From assembly GCF_965139615.1 (NCBI RefSeq), contig NZ_CBCSIQ010000004.1:1-64000 (forward strand): a stretch of 64,000 nucleotides of DNA, given 5' to 3'. A model generated the notes under the pieces. The model worked only from the letters and a program-made list of their open reading frames with translations. It searched no databases and was not told where the DNA came from. This stretch comes from Kerstersia similis (GTDB lineage Bacteria; Pseudomonadota; Gammaproteobacteria; Burkholderiales; Burkholderiaceae_B). Positions 35,880 to 45,720 of this stretch are shown in pieces (the first letter of the stretch is position 1; each line of letters begins with the position of its first letter). A program made the translations under genes and the position numbers.

Positions 35880-36674
35880 ATGTTGACGGTAAAAGACCTG
35901 CGGCTGACCTTCAATGCGGGTACGCCGATAGAAACCAAGGCCCTGCAAGGTTTGAGCCTGGACATCCCGGCCGGCCAGTTCGTGACGGTGATCGGCTCCA
36001 ACGGGGCCGGCAAGTCCACTTTCCTCAATACCGTGTCGGGCGAACTGACCGTCGATGAGGGCAGCATCCATATCGGTGATCAGGATGTGACACGCATGCC
36101 GGTCTGGACGCGTGCCACCCAGGTGGCGCGTGTGTTCCAAGATCCTTTGGCGGGAACCTGCGAAGACCTGACCATCGAGGAAAACATGGCGCTGGCGCAT
36201 CGTCGCGGCCGTGGCCGGGGGTTTGCACGAGCCGTGGACAACAGCGGGCGCGAGTTGTATCGCGAACGTCTGGCAACGCTCGGGCTGGGCCTGGAAAACC
36301 GCCTGACCGATCGTATCGGCCTATTGTCGGGCGGTCAGCGGCAGGCGGTCAGCCTGTTGATGGCGGCCTTGCAGCCATCGCGCATCCTGTTGCTCGATGA
36401 GCATACGGCGGCGCTGGACCCACGCACCGCAGACTTCGTGCTGCAGTTGACGGTGCGTATTGTGGCCGACTACGGCCTGACGACGATGATGGTGACGCAC
36501 AGCATGCGCCAGGCGCTGGATGTGGGGGACCGTACGGTCATGCTGCATCAGGGCAAGGTGGTGCTGGATGTCTCGGGCGAGGAGCGCCGCGGCATGGATG
36601 TGCGTGATCTGCTGTCCATGTTCGAGCGTGTGCGTGGCGAGTCCGTGGATGACGATGCGCTGCTGCTGGGCTGA
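35880..36674 (+). CDS. ABC transporter ATP-binding protein (TrpZ-like)
   Basis: The 264-residue ATPase has Walker A GSNGAGKST (about 39-47), the Q-loop in ARVFQDPLAGT, the signature LSGGQRQAVSLLMA and a Walker B of LLLDEHTAALDP. The histidine after DE in place of the usual P or A is normal for this subfamily. It completes the importer with the binding protein and permease. A strong terminator follows at 36754. Confidence 0.92.
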   Translation: MLTVKDLRLTFNAGTPIETKALQGLSLDIPAGQFVTVIGSNGAGKSTFLNTVSGELTVDEGSIHIGDQDVTRMPVWTRATQVARVFQDPLAGTCEDLTIEENMALAHRRGRGRGFARAVDNSGRELYRERLATLGLGLENRLTDRIGLLSGGQRQAVSLLMAALQPSRILLLDEHTAALDPRTADFVLQLTVRIVADYGLTTMMVTHSMRQALDVGDRTVMLHQGKVVLDVSGEERRGMDVRDLLSMFERVRGESVDDDALLLG

Positions 36675-36753
36675 TCCGCACTGAGCCTGCGACCCTTTGT
36701 CATGCCGGCGTGTCATGGCTGTGGCCGCCGGCGGCGGAGGGCGTTCATGAAAG

Positions 36754-36787
36754 AAGCCAGACGGGTTGCACCGTCTGGCTTTTTTTG
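36754..36787 (+). terminator. Rho-independent terminator of the TrpXYZ-like operon
   Basis: AGCCAGACGG and CCGTCTGGCT form a perfect 10-bp stem around GTTGCA, followed by TTTTTTTG. Confidence 0.95.
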
Positions 36788-36854
36788 TTGCCTGTCGCCG
36801 TGCTTGCCTGCCGTTCATGCCGTTCTTAGCGGTCCTGCAGGGAAGCATGAGCAG

Positions 36855-38168
36855 TTAGGGGATGATGGAAATACCCAGGCGGACTTGCGATGACTGGCGT
36901 TCGTTGTAGCCCAGCAGGGTTTCGCCGTAGCCGTTGAAATATTGCACGAACAGGTAGCCGTTCATGTTGGGCCAGATCCGCTTGAGCGGCCAGGAGGCAT
37001 CCACCTGCGTGGAGCGGCGGCTATGCGCGCCCTGGCGGTAAAGCAGGTGCATGATGACGCCATTATCCTGGGCCCAGCGCAGGCGCCAGTCAACCCGCCC
37101 GGCATAGCGGCGGAAATCGTGGTTTTCTTCTTCGACACTGAAGTACTGCTTGATCCTGGGCTGGAAGGTCAGCAGGTTGCTGCCGAAGCGCATGTGGGCA
37201 ATGGGCTGGATATAGAAGTCATTGAGCGAGCGCGACTCCGGGCCATCACGGCCATTGGACGCGTGCTCCGCGCCGGCGGCAAAGCCCAGGCCCCAACGCG
37301 TATCGTCGGATTGCACCAGGCGTTCTGCGCGCCAGAACAGGCTGGGGTTGTAGGTGGTGTCGATGAAAGGCTTGGATTCACCGGACAGATCCCACATTGC
37401 GGTCTGGGTATAGCCCAGGAACAGATTGTCCAGCAGCAGATTGGGTTCGCTGCGCGGATTGAACAGGCGGTAGCGGAAACTGAGCTGGAAGCGGGAATGG
37501 AAGCCGCCACGGTTGCCGAACGCGAAATAGATCGGTTCATACGCGGAAAACGCGCTGAGGAAACGTTCGGAGGCACTGGGAACCGGTTGTGACGAGGTAT
37601 GGACAGCGGCGCTTTCCAGGGGGGCCGGACCATGATCGACAGAGATGCCGCTGGGAGAGGCCGCCAGCAGGTTGCCGGTATGTACCACGGGGACTTCCTG
37701 CAAGGGGACGTTGGCCGGCGTGGCCGCCACCAGGCTGTCTTCGATGGGGTCGGTGTCCAGCGCCAGCAATGCCGGGTAGCCCTCCACGGAAATGGCTTGC
37801 AGGCCGGTCAGCGAGGCCGGCACCTCGGTTTTCCAGAAAACGCGGGTATAGCCGCCCACGGGCAGGCTGATGGTGCCGGGACGCCCCTCCAGCCTGGCAG
37901 TCGTGCGGATGATGTCGCCCTGGGGGGAGCGCCATTGCAGGACGATCAGTTCCGGCGCGACCCAGGAAGTCTTGTTCTGCTGGTCATTGAAGAACAGGCC
38001 CTGGACTTGTATGGGTTCGCCGCTCACCGCTTGCGGGCGATCCAGTGAAAATGTGAGGCCGGCCTGTGCCGTGGCGGACAGGCCCAGCATGGTCAAGCTG
38101 GCTTGCAGGCACAGGCGGACGAGGCGGCGGCTGCGAGAAGGCGGATGCGGTAGCAGGGGCGGAGCCAT
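36855..38168 (-). CDS. pldA: Outer membrane phospholipase A with an extra N-terminal domain
   Basis: OMPLA hydrolyses phospholipids that reach the outer leaflet. The C-terminal 230 or so residues hold the barrel with the active-site signature EHASNGRDGPESRSLND, giving the triad H302, S304 and N316. At 437 residues it is about 150 longer than E. coli PldA. The additional part (about 38-200, after the signal peptide ending ATAQA) is beta-rich with VSGEPIQVQGLFFND and GYTRVFWKTEVP, and ends in a proline-rich linker. The ATG at 38168 fits the signal peptide, though no clear Shine-Dalgarno is seen. Confidence 0.88.
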   Translation of the reverse strand: MAPPLLPHPPSRSRRLVRLCLQASLTMLGLSATAQAGLTFSLDRPQAVSGEPIQVQGLFFNDQQNKTSWVAPELIVLQWRSPQGDIIRTTARLEGRPGTISLPVGGYTRVFWKTEVPASLTGLQAISVEGYPALLALDTDPIEDSLVAATPANVPLQEVPVVHTGNLLAASPSGISVDHGPAPLESAAVHTSSQPVPSASERFLSAFSAYEPIYFAFGNRGGFHSRFQLSFRYRLFNPRSEPNLLLDNLFLGYTQTAMWDLSGESKPFIDTTYNPSLFWRAERLVQSDDTRWGLGFAAGAEHASNGRDGPESRSLNDFYIQPIAHMRFGSNLLTFQPRIKQYFSVEEENHDFRRYAGRVDWRLRWAQDNGVIMHLLYRQGAHSRRSTQVDASWPLKRIWPNMNGYLFVQYFNGYGETLLGYNERQSSQVRLGISIIP

Positions 38169-38321
38169 GAAAGCAGGGAGGGTAGGGGAGATACGGGAAT
38201 TGAATCCGATTTGATCAATCGTGTCGATAGCTGACAACGGGAAGATGTGCGAAAAAGGCGCAAGTGGCCCGGCATCTCGCACTTGGCGGCGAGACGACGA
38301 GCACGGCTGCGCGGCTCGCGT

Positions 38322-38327
38322 TAGAAT
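38322..38327 (+). promoter_or_regulatory. Candidate -10 element for tRNA-Arg/nadE
   Basis: TAGAAT lies 15 bases before the tRNA. The -35 position has no good match. Confidence 0.35.
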
Positions 38328-38341
38328 ACGGCCCTCATACC

Positions 38342-38418
38342 GTCCCCGTAGCTCAACCGGATAGAGCACTCGCCTTCTAAGCGAGGGGTTGCGTGTTCGA
38401 GTCACGCCGGGGGCGCCA
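38342..38418 (+). tRNA. tRNA-Arg (anticodon UCU)
   Basis: The 77-base sequence folds as a standard tRNA: acceptor GTCCCCG/CGGGGGC, anticodon stem CTCGC/GCGAG with loop CTTCTAA (anticodon TCT, reading AGA), and a T-loop TTCGAGT. The CCA end is encoded. nadE begins 15 bases after it. Confidence 0.97.
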
Positions 38419-38433
38419 TCACAGGTGGTCCTG

Positions 38434-40125
38434 ATGACGCTACGTCTTTCCCTGGTCCAGCTCGACTATACGGTCGGCGATTTCGACGGCAATGCCAAGC
38501 TTATGGCACAGGCCGTTGCAGCGGCCGGGCCAGCCGATCTCATTGTTTTTTCCGAACTGTCGCTGTCCGGGTACTACCCGGCGGATAAGCTGGATCTGCC
38601 CGCGTTCCGGGCCGGTCAGGCGCAGGCGCTGGAGCAGCTCGTGGCAGTGTCGCGGCAGACCGATGCCGCGCTGGCGTTTGGCATGGCCACGCCCAATGAA
38701 GGCGCGGGCAAGGCCTGGTTCAATAGTCTGGTGATCCTGCGGCGTGGGGAAGAAATCCTGCGCTATCACAAGCAATTGCTGCCTGACTATGATGTGTTCA
38801 ATGAACAGCGGCACTTCGAGCCAGGCCCTCGGCACCCTGCCGTGATGGAACTGGCGGGCGTGCGCGTCGGGTTCCTGATCTGCGAGGACGCCTGGCATGA
38901 TGCTGCCGGACTGTACGGCAGCGACCCGGCGGCCGATCTGGCCGAAGCTGGGGCGCAATTGCTGGTGAGCATCAATGCCAGCCCCTCCAGCGTGGGGAAG
39001 CAGGCGCAGCGCGATGCCTTGTTTAGCGCGTTGAGCCGCCGCCTGCATTTGCCGCTGGTTTTCGTGAACCAGGTCGGCGGCAATGATAGCCTGGTGTTCG
39101 ATGGTGCCTCTCTGGCCGTGGATCCCAGGCATGGTGTCGTTGCGCGCCTGCCCTGGTTCGAGACAGCACAGGAAACGCTGGCATTCGATCCGGCGCAGGG
39201 CTTTGTGCAAGACGGCGCGCGCTTGGATGTGCCGGTGGCGCTGCCGGCACTCAATGACAGCCGGTTCTATTACCAGCAGATCCTGCTGGGCCTGCGCGGC
39301 TACCTGCGCAAGATCGGGGTACGCAGTGTCGTGGTTGGCAGTTCCGGGGGCATAGATAGCGCATTGACCCTGGCCCTGGCGCGTGATGCCCTGGGTGCGG
39401 AGCATGTCCATGCGGTAACCATGCCCTCACGGGTCTCCACGCCTGGCAGCGTGTCGGATTCTGCCGTGCTGTGCCGAAATCTGGGTATCGCTCTGCACGA
39501 GTTTCCGATTGCTGCGCTGGTGGATGGCTACGGGGCCGGATTTGCCTCCGCGTTTGCCAGCGATCTTTCCGGCCTGGCGCTGGAAAACCTGCAATCGCGT
39601 GTGCGCGGCACGATTCTGATGGCATTTTCGAACCGCCATGGCCCAATGTTGCTGACCACCGGCAATAAGTCGGAAGTCGCGGTAGGCTATTGCACGCTAT
39701 ATGGCGATACCAATGGCGGCCTGAACCTGATTGGCGACCTGTATAAAACCGAGGTGTTCGAGCTGGCGCTGGAGTTCAATCGCATTCATGGTGCGGAGCT
39801 CATCCCCGAGGTCATCATCATCAAGGAACCTTCGGCCGAACTGGCAGAAGGGCAGCGCGACAGCGATTCTCTGCCGCCCTATCCTGTGCTGGATGAAATC
39901 CTCAAGTGGCACATCGAGGGTGTTGCGCTGCGTGCAGAGGAAGCGGCTGCGGCAACGGCTTTCGTGGAACAGCTGATGAGCGAACCTGGTGGCCCGGAAA
40001 CGGTGGCGCGCGTGCAGCAGCTGGTGGCCCGTGCCGAGTTCAAGCGGCGGCAGGCGCCACCCATCATCAAGCTGCGGGGGCGTGCATTCGGCGCCGGTTG
40101 GCAGATGCCGATCGCTGCACGCTGA
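38434..40125 (+). CDS. nadE: Glutamine-dependent NAD+ synthase
   Basis: NadE amidates deamido-NAD to NAD, the last step of NAD synthesis, using ammonia from glutamine. The 563-residue protein has an N-terminal nitrilase-type glutaminase domain (catalytic cysteine about 150 in LICEDAW) and a C-terminal synthetase domain with the pyrophosphate loop GSSGGIDSALTL (about 302-313) and TGNKSEVAVGYCTLYGD. The ATG at 38434 follows ACAGGTGG. It is almost certainly transcribed with the tRNA upstream. Confidence 0.95.
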   Translation: MTLRLSLVQLDYTVGDFDGNAKLMAQAVAAAGPADLIVFSELSLSGYYPADKLDLPAFRAGQAQALEQLVAVSRQTDAALAFGMATPNEGAGKAWFNSLVILRRGEEILRYHKQLLPDYDVFNEQRHFEPGPRHPAVMELAGVRVGFLICEDAWHDAAGLYGSDPAADLAEAGAQLLVSINASPSSVGKQAQRDALFSALSRRLHLPLVFVNQVGGNDSLVFDGASLAVDPRHGVVARLPWFETAQETLAFDPAQGFVQDGARLDVPVALPALNDSRFYYQQILLGLRGYLRKIGVRSVVVGSSGGIDSALTLALARDALGAEHVHAVTMPSRVSTPGSVSDSAVLCRNLGIALHEFPIAALVDGYGAGFASAFASDLSGLALENLQSRVRGTILMAFSNRHGPMLLTTGNKSEVAVGYCTLYGDTNGGLNLIGDLYKTEVFELALEFNRIHGAELIPEVIIIKEPSAELAEGQRDSDSLPPYPVLDEILKWHIEGVALRAEEAAAATAFVEQLMSEPGGPETVARVQQLVARAEFKRRQAPPIIKLRGRAFGAGWQMPIAAR

Positions 40126-40133
40126 GCGTTTCA

Positions 40134-40167
40134 GGCAGATGGCCCGCTCATGGGGCCTCTGTCTGCC
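40134..40167. terminator. Hairpin between convergent nadE and cls
   Basis: GGCAGA/TCTGCC and GGCCC/GGGCC pair around GCTCAT with an internal loop. No T run follows on either strand, so it is only a candidate. Confidence 0.4.
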
Positions 40168-40257
40168 ATGATGGCCAGACGGCTGGTTGTCGGTGGTCAG
40201 TCGGTTGGGCCGCCGTCATCGCCGGGGCCCTGGGCGCAGCCAATGGCTGCCGCGTGC

Positions 40258-41721
40258 CTACAGGTAGGGCGAGGCCAGCCAGATGATCTTGTTGCGCAGG
40301 CGATTGAGGAAAGGCTGGCTATTGAGGTGTTCCAGCGTCACCAGCGTCGCCGAGTCGATCTGCGACTGAATGCGTTGCTTGATCCAGTCCGCAGTATTGC
40401 GATCGTAGATTTCCACATCCATTTCAAAATTCAGGCGCAGGCTGCGTGGATCCATATTCGAGGAGCCCACATAGGAGTATGTGTCATCCAGCGTCATCAG
40501 CTTGGAGTGGTCGAACCCGCCATTGGTGCGCCAGACACGGCAGCCATTGGCAATGACCAGATCTATCTGTGCCTTCATGGCGAAATCGACGAGGCGCAGA
40601 TTGTTCTGGCCAGGAATGACGATATCCACGGTGACCCCCCGGCGCGCCGTGGTGGCCAGCGCTCCGATCAAGGCAGGGTCGGGCAGGAAGTAGGGGGTCT
40701 GGATCATCACATGATGCTGCGCGGCAGCCAGTGCGCCCATGATCATGCTGTGATTGCTGCCCAGTGCCTGATCCGGCCCGGACGGCACGCAGCGGGCCGG
40801 GACATATCCCGGCGTGGGAATGACAGGAAACCAATCGCACTGGGTGTCGTAGAGGGATTCGCCGGTCGTGAATTCCCAGTCATGGGCGAAACCGTACATC
40901 AGCTGCGACACGATGGGGCCTTCCAGGCGGAAGTGCGTATCGAGCGCCATATTGTCCCCGCCGTACTGGTGCGTGAAGGCTTCGCGGATATTCATGCCGC
41001 CGGTAAAACCGAGGCAACCGTCGATGACCAGGATCTTCCGGTGACTGCGCATATTGGCGTAGGCCAGGCGGAAGCCCAGGCCTGTGCTCATGAATCGTGC
41101 GTGCGGAACTTTATGCTGGGCAAAGATACGGCTGATGGGCGGATGCGAGTATTTTTCCCCGACGGCATCGACCAGCACGCGCACCTGTACGCCACGCTGG
41201 TGTGCGTCCACCAGTGCCTGGGCGATCTCCATGCCGATGCGGTCATGGTCGAAAATATAGCTTTGCATGGCAATGCAGGTCTTGGCATTGCGTATGGCTT
41301 CCAGCATGGCGGGATAGGTGTTGTCTCCGCCCGCCAGAATCTGCACCAGGTTGCCGTCCAGCAGCGGAAATTCGCTGACACGGTCACCCAGGGTTTTTTG
41401 GCCTGCCAGGGCCGCGCCGAATGTATGGAGCAGATCGACGTCGCTGGGCCGCATATCGGGGTAGGCATCCAGATGCGTTTCGCTGCGCTGCTGTGATACG
41501 CGCTTTTCCCGTACGCGGTTGATCCCGGCGATGATGTACAGCAAGGTGCCGAGAATCGGGGAAAGCATGACGACGCCGACCCAGCCTATAGCAGCGCGTG
41601 CATCGCGCTTGGTCATGGCGATGTGCACGGCTGCCGCCAGGCTGATGACCAGCGAGACGACAAAAATAATGTGCGGCCAGTATTCGTGGAACAGGTATTC
41701 GAGCGTTTGCGTGCTGGTCAC
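40258..41721 (-). CDS. cls: Cardiolipin synthase (phospholipase D family)
   Basis: Cls joins two phosphatidylglycerols to form cardiolipin in the inner membrane. From the GTG at 41721 the protein has 487 residues, almost the length of E. coli ClsA, with two N-terminal membrane helices (HIIFVVSLVISLAAAVHIAM and IGWVGVVMLSPILGTLLYIIAG). Both catalytic HKD motifs are present: HRKILVIDGCLGFTGGMN and HSKLMTLDDTYSYVGSSNMD. The frame stays open to 41871, where an ATG is an alternative, but that extension is not family-like. Confidence 0.93.
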   Translation of the reverse strand: MTSTQTLEYLFHEYWPHIIFVVSLVISLAAAVHIAMTKRDARAAIGWVGVVMLSPILGTLLYIIAGINRVREKRVSQQRSETHLDAYPDMRPSDVDLLHTFGAALAGQKTLGDRVSEFPLLDGNLVQILAGGDNTYPAMLEAIRNAKTCIAMQSYIFDHDRIGMEIAQALVDAHQRGVQVRVLVDAVGEKYSHPPISRIFAQHKVPHARFMSTGLGFRLAYANMRSHRKILVIDGCLGFTGGMNIREAFTHQYGGDNMALDTHFRLEGPIVSQLMYGFAHDWEFTTGESLYDTQCDWFPVIPTPGYVPARCVPSGPDQALGSNHSMIMGALAAAQHHVMIQTPYFLPDPALIGALATTARRGVTVDIVIPGQNNLRLVDFAMKAQIDLVIANGCRVWRTNGGFDHSKLMTLDDTYSYVGSSNMDPRSLRLNFEMDVEIYDRNTADWIKQRIQSQIDSATLVTLEHLNSQPFLNRLRNKIIWLASPYL

Positions 41722-41953
41722 GGGACGTTGGGCTTTCTGGAGGATGAGGAACGGGAAGCGCGGTGAAACGGCCTTATTGTCGCTGATTTGATAGCGCTTT
41801 AGGTGTTTCTGGTGCAACCGGCGTGCAGGCGGGGGCCGTGCTTGCCGGTGCAACGGCAGGCTGCCCGCCATATTGCCCGTGTTGGCGTTGCCAGGGCTGG
41901 GTCAGTGGCAGCCCTGGCGGCATCGCCTGACAAGGATTGTCATATCCGTGCGA

Positions 41954-44158
41954 TCAGGGACGGTAGTTCAGGGTGAGCATTGCATTGCGCGGCTCGCCGT
42001 AAAGCACCTGATTGTAGAAACCGCTCATGACGGCATACTTCTTGTCGAACAGATTGTTGATGTTGAGCGCCACATCCAGTTGCGGGGTGATGGCATAGCG
42101 AGCCATGACGGATGCCAGCGCATAGGACGGCTGTCCGGTGGTGACTGGCCCGGCCGGGCTGGTGGCTGTCTGGTAGAAGCGGCTTTGCCAGTTCAGGCCA
42201 GCTCCCAGCGTCAGCGCTTGCCAGCCTGCCGGCAAGCGCCAGGTGGAGAACAGCCTGGCGGTGGTACGTGGCAGCTGGGTGCTCAGCCTGGCGCCATTGG
42301 CATCCGATGCCGTGAAATGCGACACGCCGGCATACAGATTCCAGCCGCGTATTGGTTCGCCCTGTATTTCCAGATCGAAGCCCCGCGATTGGGTGCCGCT
42401 GGCCGCATAGTAGGCCTGGGTACCGTCGGGCAACATCTGGCCCGCATCCATCTGCGCCACGTTATCCATGCGGATGTCGAACAGCGCAATGGCCGTATTC
42501 AGCCGGCCGTCCAGAAATTCGCTTTTCAGGCCGATTTCCGCATTTTTCCCCCGGGTTGGGGAGAGAACCTGGTTGTCACGGTCGCGATTGGTTTGCGGGT
42601 TGAAGATGGTGGTATAGCTGGCATAGGCGGAATGCCGGGCATCGAGGTCCAAGACCAGGCCGGCATAGGGTGTGAATCTCCCGGTTTCCTTGTTGTGGAA
42701 CGTCTTGCCGCTGGCGTTCTGGTCGATGGCGTAACGGTTCAGGCGGCCGCCAGTGATCAGTTTCACGCGTGTGCCTAGCGAAAAGCGCGCCACGCCGTAG
42801 AGACCGCGTTGGCGGGTAAGGGTTTGGGTCAGGGTATGTGGCTGGGCGCTGAAGTCGGGTTTTGGATACTGGCCGTTCCAGTCCTGGAAATTGCTGATCG
42901 GGGTGGCTGGAAATACGAAACCGGTGCTGTTGTCGTCGGCGTGGCGGCTTGAACTCATCATGCCCAGCGTCAACTCATGGCGTTGTCCCAGCAGTTCGAA
43001 AGGGCCTGTCACCATGGCATCCACGCTGTTCTGGCGGGTCTGTGCCGTACTGGCCAGTGCCACCGGCAGCAGTCCCGTGCCGGTGGCGCGGTCGGGAAAG
43101 CCCAGGCCGGAGAACAGCTGGGCATGCGCCTGGCTGCGTTGCTGGTTGAAGGACAATTGCGCGTTCCAGTCATTGCCGAACTGGTGTTCCAGTTTGGCAA
43201 AGGCGGTGCTGATGCGGTTATCCCAATGGCTCCAGTCGGCAGCCAGGGTCTTGGAGCGACGCCATTCGGCCAGCGTGCCATCGCTGTACCAGCGGGGGAC
43301 GCCGCCCCAGGTGGTGCCTGTGGGTGTGATGTTCTGATAGTCGTAGCCTGCGCTGAACAGTGTGGCATCGGTGATATCCGCTTCGATGATGCCGTAGAAC
43401 GCTTGCTTTTTCTGTTGGTAGAGGTCGATGTACGAGTGGCGATCCTGGTAAGCGCCAACGACGCGCATGCGGATACGGCCTTCTTCTGCCAGTGGCGTGG
43501 AAAGGTCGGCCAGGCCGCGATAGTTGTCCCAGGAACCGGCGCTGGCCGAGAGCGTGGCGGCGAAGGCGCGGCCGGGGCGCTTGCGTACCAGGTTGACCGA
43601 TGCCGAGGGGTTGCCGGCACCTGTCAGCAAGCCCGTCGCGCCACGAACGACTTCGATGCGGTCGTAAAAAGCGGTATCCAGGAAACTGGCGCCGTCGAGG
43701 AATGCGGTAGGAATGCCGTCATATTGGAAGCTGTCTATGGCAAACCCGCGTGCATGAAAGCTGACCCGTTCACTATCGAGCGTCTGGGAGGAGATGCCCA
43801 CCGTCTGCTCCAGGGCGGCTTGCACCGAAGTCAGTTGCTGATCGTCCAGGTGTTGTCGGGTCATGACGGTGACGGATTGCGGTGTGTCGCGCAAGGAAAG
43901 CGGCAGGCGCGTGGCTGCCGATGTCTGGTGCACCGTGTAGCTGCCACTGCCCTCTGTTCTGGGGTCTGTTGCTGCGCCGGTCACGACAATGGCATCCAGC
44001 GTGGCGGCATGCTCTGCTGCGGGCAGGAGGGCGGCAGGCGTATCCGCTGTCTGCGCGTTGACGCCGTGGGTGACGGACAGGCAGGCGGCCAGGGCCAGTG
44101 TCAGCAGGGCGGGGGGCGGGCAGGCAAGCGAGGTCAAGGGAATGAAGGGAGCAGTCAT
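41954..44158 (-). CDS. TonB-dependent siderophore receptor
   Basis: This 734-residue receptor belongs to the FhuE/FpvA-like group: after a signal peptide (VNAQT near residue 36) come RLPLSLRDTPQSVTVMTRQHLDDQQLTSVQAALEQTVGI, FHARGFAIDSFQYDGIPT, RIEVVRGATGLLTGAGNPSASVNLVRKRP and a barrel ending in NYRP rather than F. It lacks an STN signalling domain, so it probably does not signal to a sigma factor. A candidate Fur box lies about 150 bases upstream. A divergent LysR-type regulator starts beyond it. The siderophore is unknown. Confidence 0.9.
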   Translation of the reverse strand: MTAPFIPLTSLACPPPALLTLALAACLSVTHGVNAQTADTPAALLPAAEHAATLDAIVVTGAATDPRTEGSGSYTVHQTSAATRLPLSLRDTPQSVTVMTRQHLDDQQLTSVQAALEQTVGISSQTLDSERVSFHARGFAIDSFQYDGIPTAFLDGASFLDTAFYDRIEVVRGATGLLTGAGNPSASVNLVRKRPGRAFAATLSASAGSWDNYRGLADLSTPLAEEGRIRMRVVGAYQDRHSYIDLYQQKKQAFYGIIEADITDATLFSAGYDYQNITPTGTTWGGVPRWYSDGTLAEWRRSKTLAADWSHWDNRISTAFAKLEHQFGNDWNAQLSFNQQRSQAHAQLFSGLGFPDRATGTGLLPVALASTAQTRQNSVDAMVTGPFELLGQRHELTLGMMSSSRHADDNSTGFVFPATPISNFQDWNGQYPKPDFSAQPHTLTQTLTRQRGLYGVARFSLGTRVKLITGGRLNRYAIDQNASGKTFHNKETGRFTPYAGLVLDLDARHSAYASYTTIFNPQTNRDRDNQVLSPTRGKNAEIGLKSEFLDGRLNTAIALFDIRMDNVAQMDAGQMLPDGTQAYYAASGTQSRGFDLEIQGEPIRGWNLYAGVSHFTASDANGARLSTQLPRTTARLFSTWRLPAGWQALTLGAGLNWQSRFYQTATSPAGPVTTGQPSYALASVMARYAITPQLDVALNINNLFDKKYAVMSGFYNQVLYGEPRNAMLTLNYRP

Positions 44159-44305
44159 GAGCAGAGGGTGAAGCAGTCAGGAAGCAGGGCGGGGCGCAGC
44201 AAGGTCTTGGCGCGCCAGTTGTTCGCGTCGGGTCAAGGCCTTGTCGTTGTCGGCCAGAGGCGGGATCCGGTGCTTTGCGACTTGCAAGAAACCGATGCCA
44301 ATAAC

Positions 44306-44324
44306 GCAGATGAAAATTATTCTG
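44306..44324 (-). promoter_or_regulatory. Candidate Fur box for the siderophore receptor
   Basis: The reverse strand reads CAGAATAATTTTCATCTGC, matching 12 of 19 positions of the E. coli Fur consensus, in an AT-rich spot in the gap between the receptor and the LysR-type gene. The remainder of 44159-44492 shows no gene. Confidence 0.45.
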
Positions 44325-44492
44325 ATGTTTGCGGTAGATGGGGTAAATGCCGGAAGCTGCATCCCAGGCATGCGCCGGATGCAATGGTGAACCCGGTCTT
44401 TCCGCGCCTATCCTGTGACGGTACGATTGCGGCACACGCAATCACATCCGGAAGCGCGATACAGCCACCGAACCATGACCGAGAGAGAGGCA

Positions 44493-45434
44493 ATGGAGCA
44501 CCCTGACCTGAATCTGCTGTACGCCCTGGATATTCTGCTGGAAGAGGGCAGTGTCATTGGTGCGGCGCGGCGCATGAATCTCAGTGCTCCCGCCATGAGC
44601 CGAACATTGGGGCGGATACGCGAAGCCCTGGGCGACCCGATCTTTGTACAGGCTGGCCGCCGCCTGGTCCCCACGCCGCGAGCCCTGGCCTTGCGTGAGC
44701 AGGTCAGGCTGGCCGTGGAACAGGCCGGGCTGGTGTTCCAGCCTGCCACAGGCGTGGATCTGAAGACCCTTGAGCGCCGCTTCAGCGTGCGCGCCAACGA
44801 TATTTTCGTCGGCGCACATGCCGGCCGCCTGCTGGAGGCCATGGCACGTGAAATGCCCCGGGCCATGCTGCGTTTCGCACCGGAAGAGGATGATGTTGAT
44901 GATGAAGCGCTGCGCAGCGGACGTATAGATCTCTTCATCAGCGCGGCCCGTAAACTGGGGCCGGAAATTTGCGAGCAGGCGTTGTTTACTACTTCCGTCA
45001 TCGGCGTGGCACGTGCCGGACATCCGATTTTCGAGGATGAAATCACGCCGGAGCGCCTGACGCGTTGGGGGCATATCAGCGTGTCGCGGCGCGGTAAATC
45101 AAGCGGGCCGATCGACAGCGCCCTGGCCACCCTGGGCTTGCGCAGACACGTTGCGCTGGTTGTGCCGACCCCGTATTCGGCAGTATTCGCGCTGCGGGAC
45201 TCAGACCTGCTGTTGCCCTTGCCAGGGCATCTGGCGCACGGCGCCCTGGCCGCCGGGCTGAAAATCCGGCTGTTCGATCTGCCCATTTCCCTGGCGACCG
45301 TGCCGATCACCCAGGCTTGGCATCCGCGTTTCCAGAACGACCCGGGGCATCAATGGTTGCGTCGCACGATACGTGCACTATGTACCGGCGACGACGGCAT
45401 GTTGGCTTGGCAAACCCGTCCGACACCTGCCTGA
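44493..45434 (+). CDS. LysR-type transcriptional regulator
   Basis: The 313-residue protein starts with the LysR helix-turn-helix: DLNLLYALDILLEEGSVIGAARRMNLSAPAMSRTLGRIREALGDPIFVQAGRRLVPTPRA, followed by an effector-binding domain. The ATG at 44493 follows AGAGAGAGG closely; an ATG at 44475 adds six residues. It diverges from the siderophore receptor, so it may regulate it, but the effector and targets are not shown. Confidence 0.88.
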   Translation: MEHPDLNLLYALDILLEEGSVIGAARRMNLSAPAMSRTLGRIREALGDPIFVQAGRRLVPTPRALALREQVRLAVEQAGLVFQPATGVDLKTLERRFSVRANDIFVGAHAGRLLEAMAREMPRAMLRFAPEEDDVDDEALRSGRIDLFISAARKLGPEICEQALFTTSVIGVARAGHPIFEDEITPERLTRWGHISVSRRGKSSGPIDSALATLGLRRHVALVVPTPYSAVFALRDSDLLLPLPGHLAHGALAAGLKIRLFDLPISLATVPITQAWHPRFQNDPGHQWLRRTIRALCTGDDGMLAWQTRPTPA

Positions 45435-45720
45435 TGATTGCGTTTGCTGCAATCCAGGGTTTGAAATATGTCACTTTTCTGCATGGTTGGGCAGGCATAG
45501 AGTTTGGCCTGTCAGCTCATTGGATTGCGTATCTTTCTTATTGACCTTGCCTGCCTGGCAAGGCGCCAGGAAAGGGCGCATGGGGCTGCCGTCGTCCGGT
45601 GCGTGTGCAAAACGGATCAGGCCCAGCCAGGCGCCTGATCGCGGATTGCGATAGCGCACGGGTTTCCGCCACCGTCGCTGCATGTGATGCGTGGCAGTCT
45701 GTCATCAGGAAAATCCGGCC

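Noticed and set aside
42977..44506. Open frame of 509 codons opposite the siderophore receptor
   Set aside because: It is antisense to a clear receptor gene and shows no domain; its composition mirrors the codon bias of the real gene.
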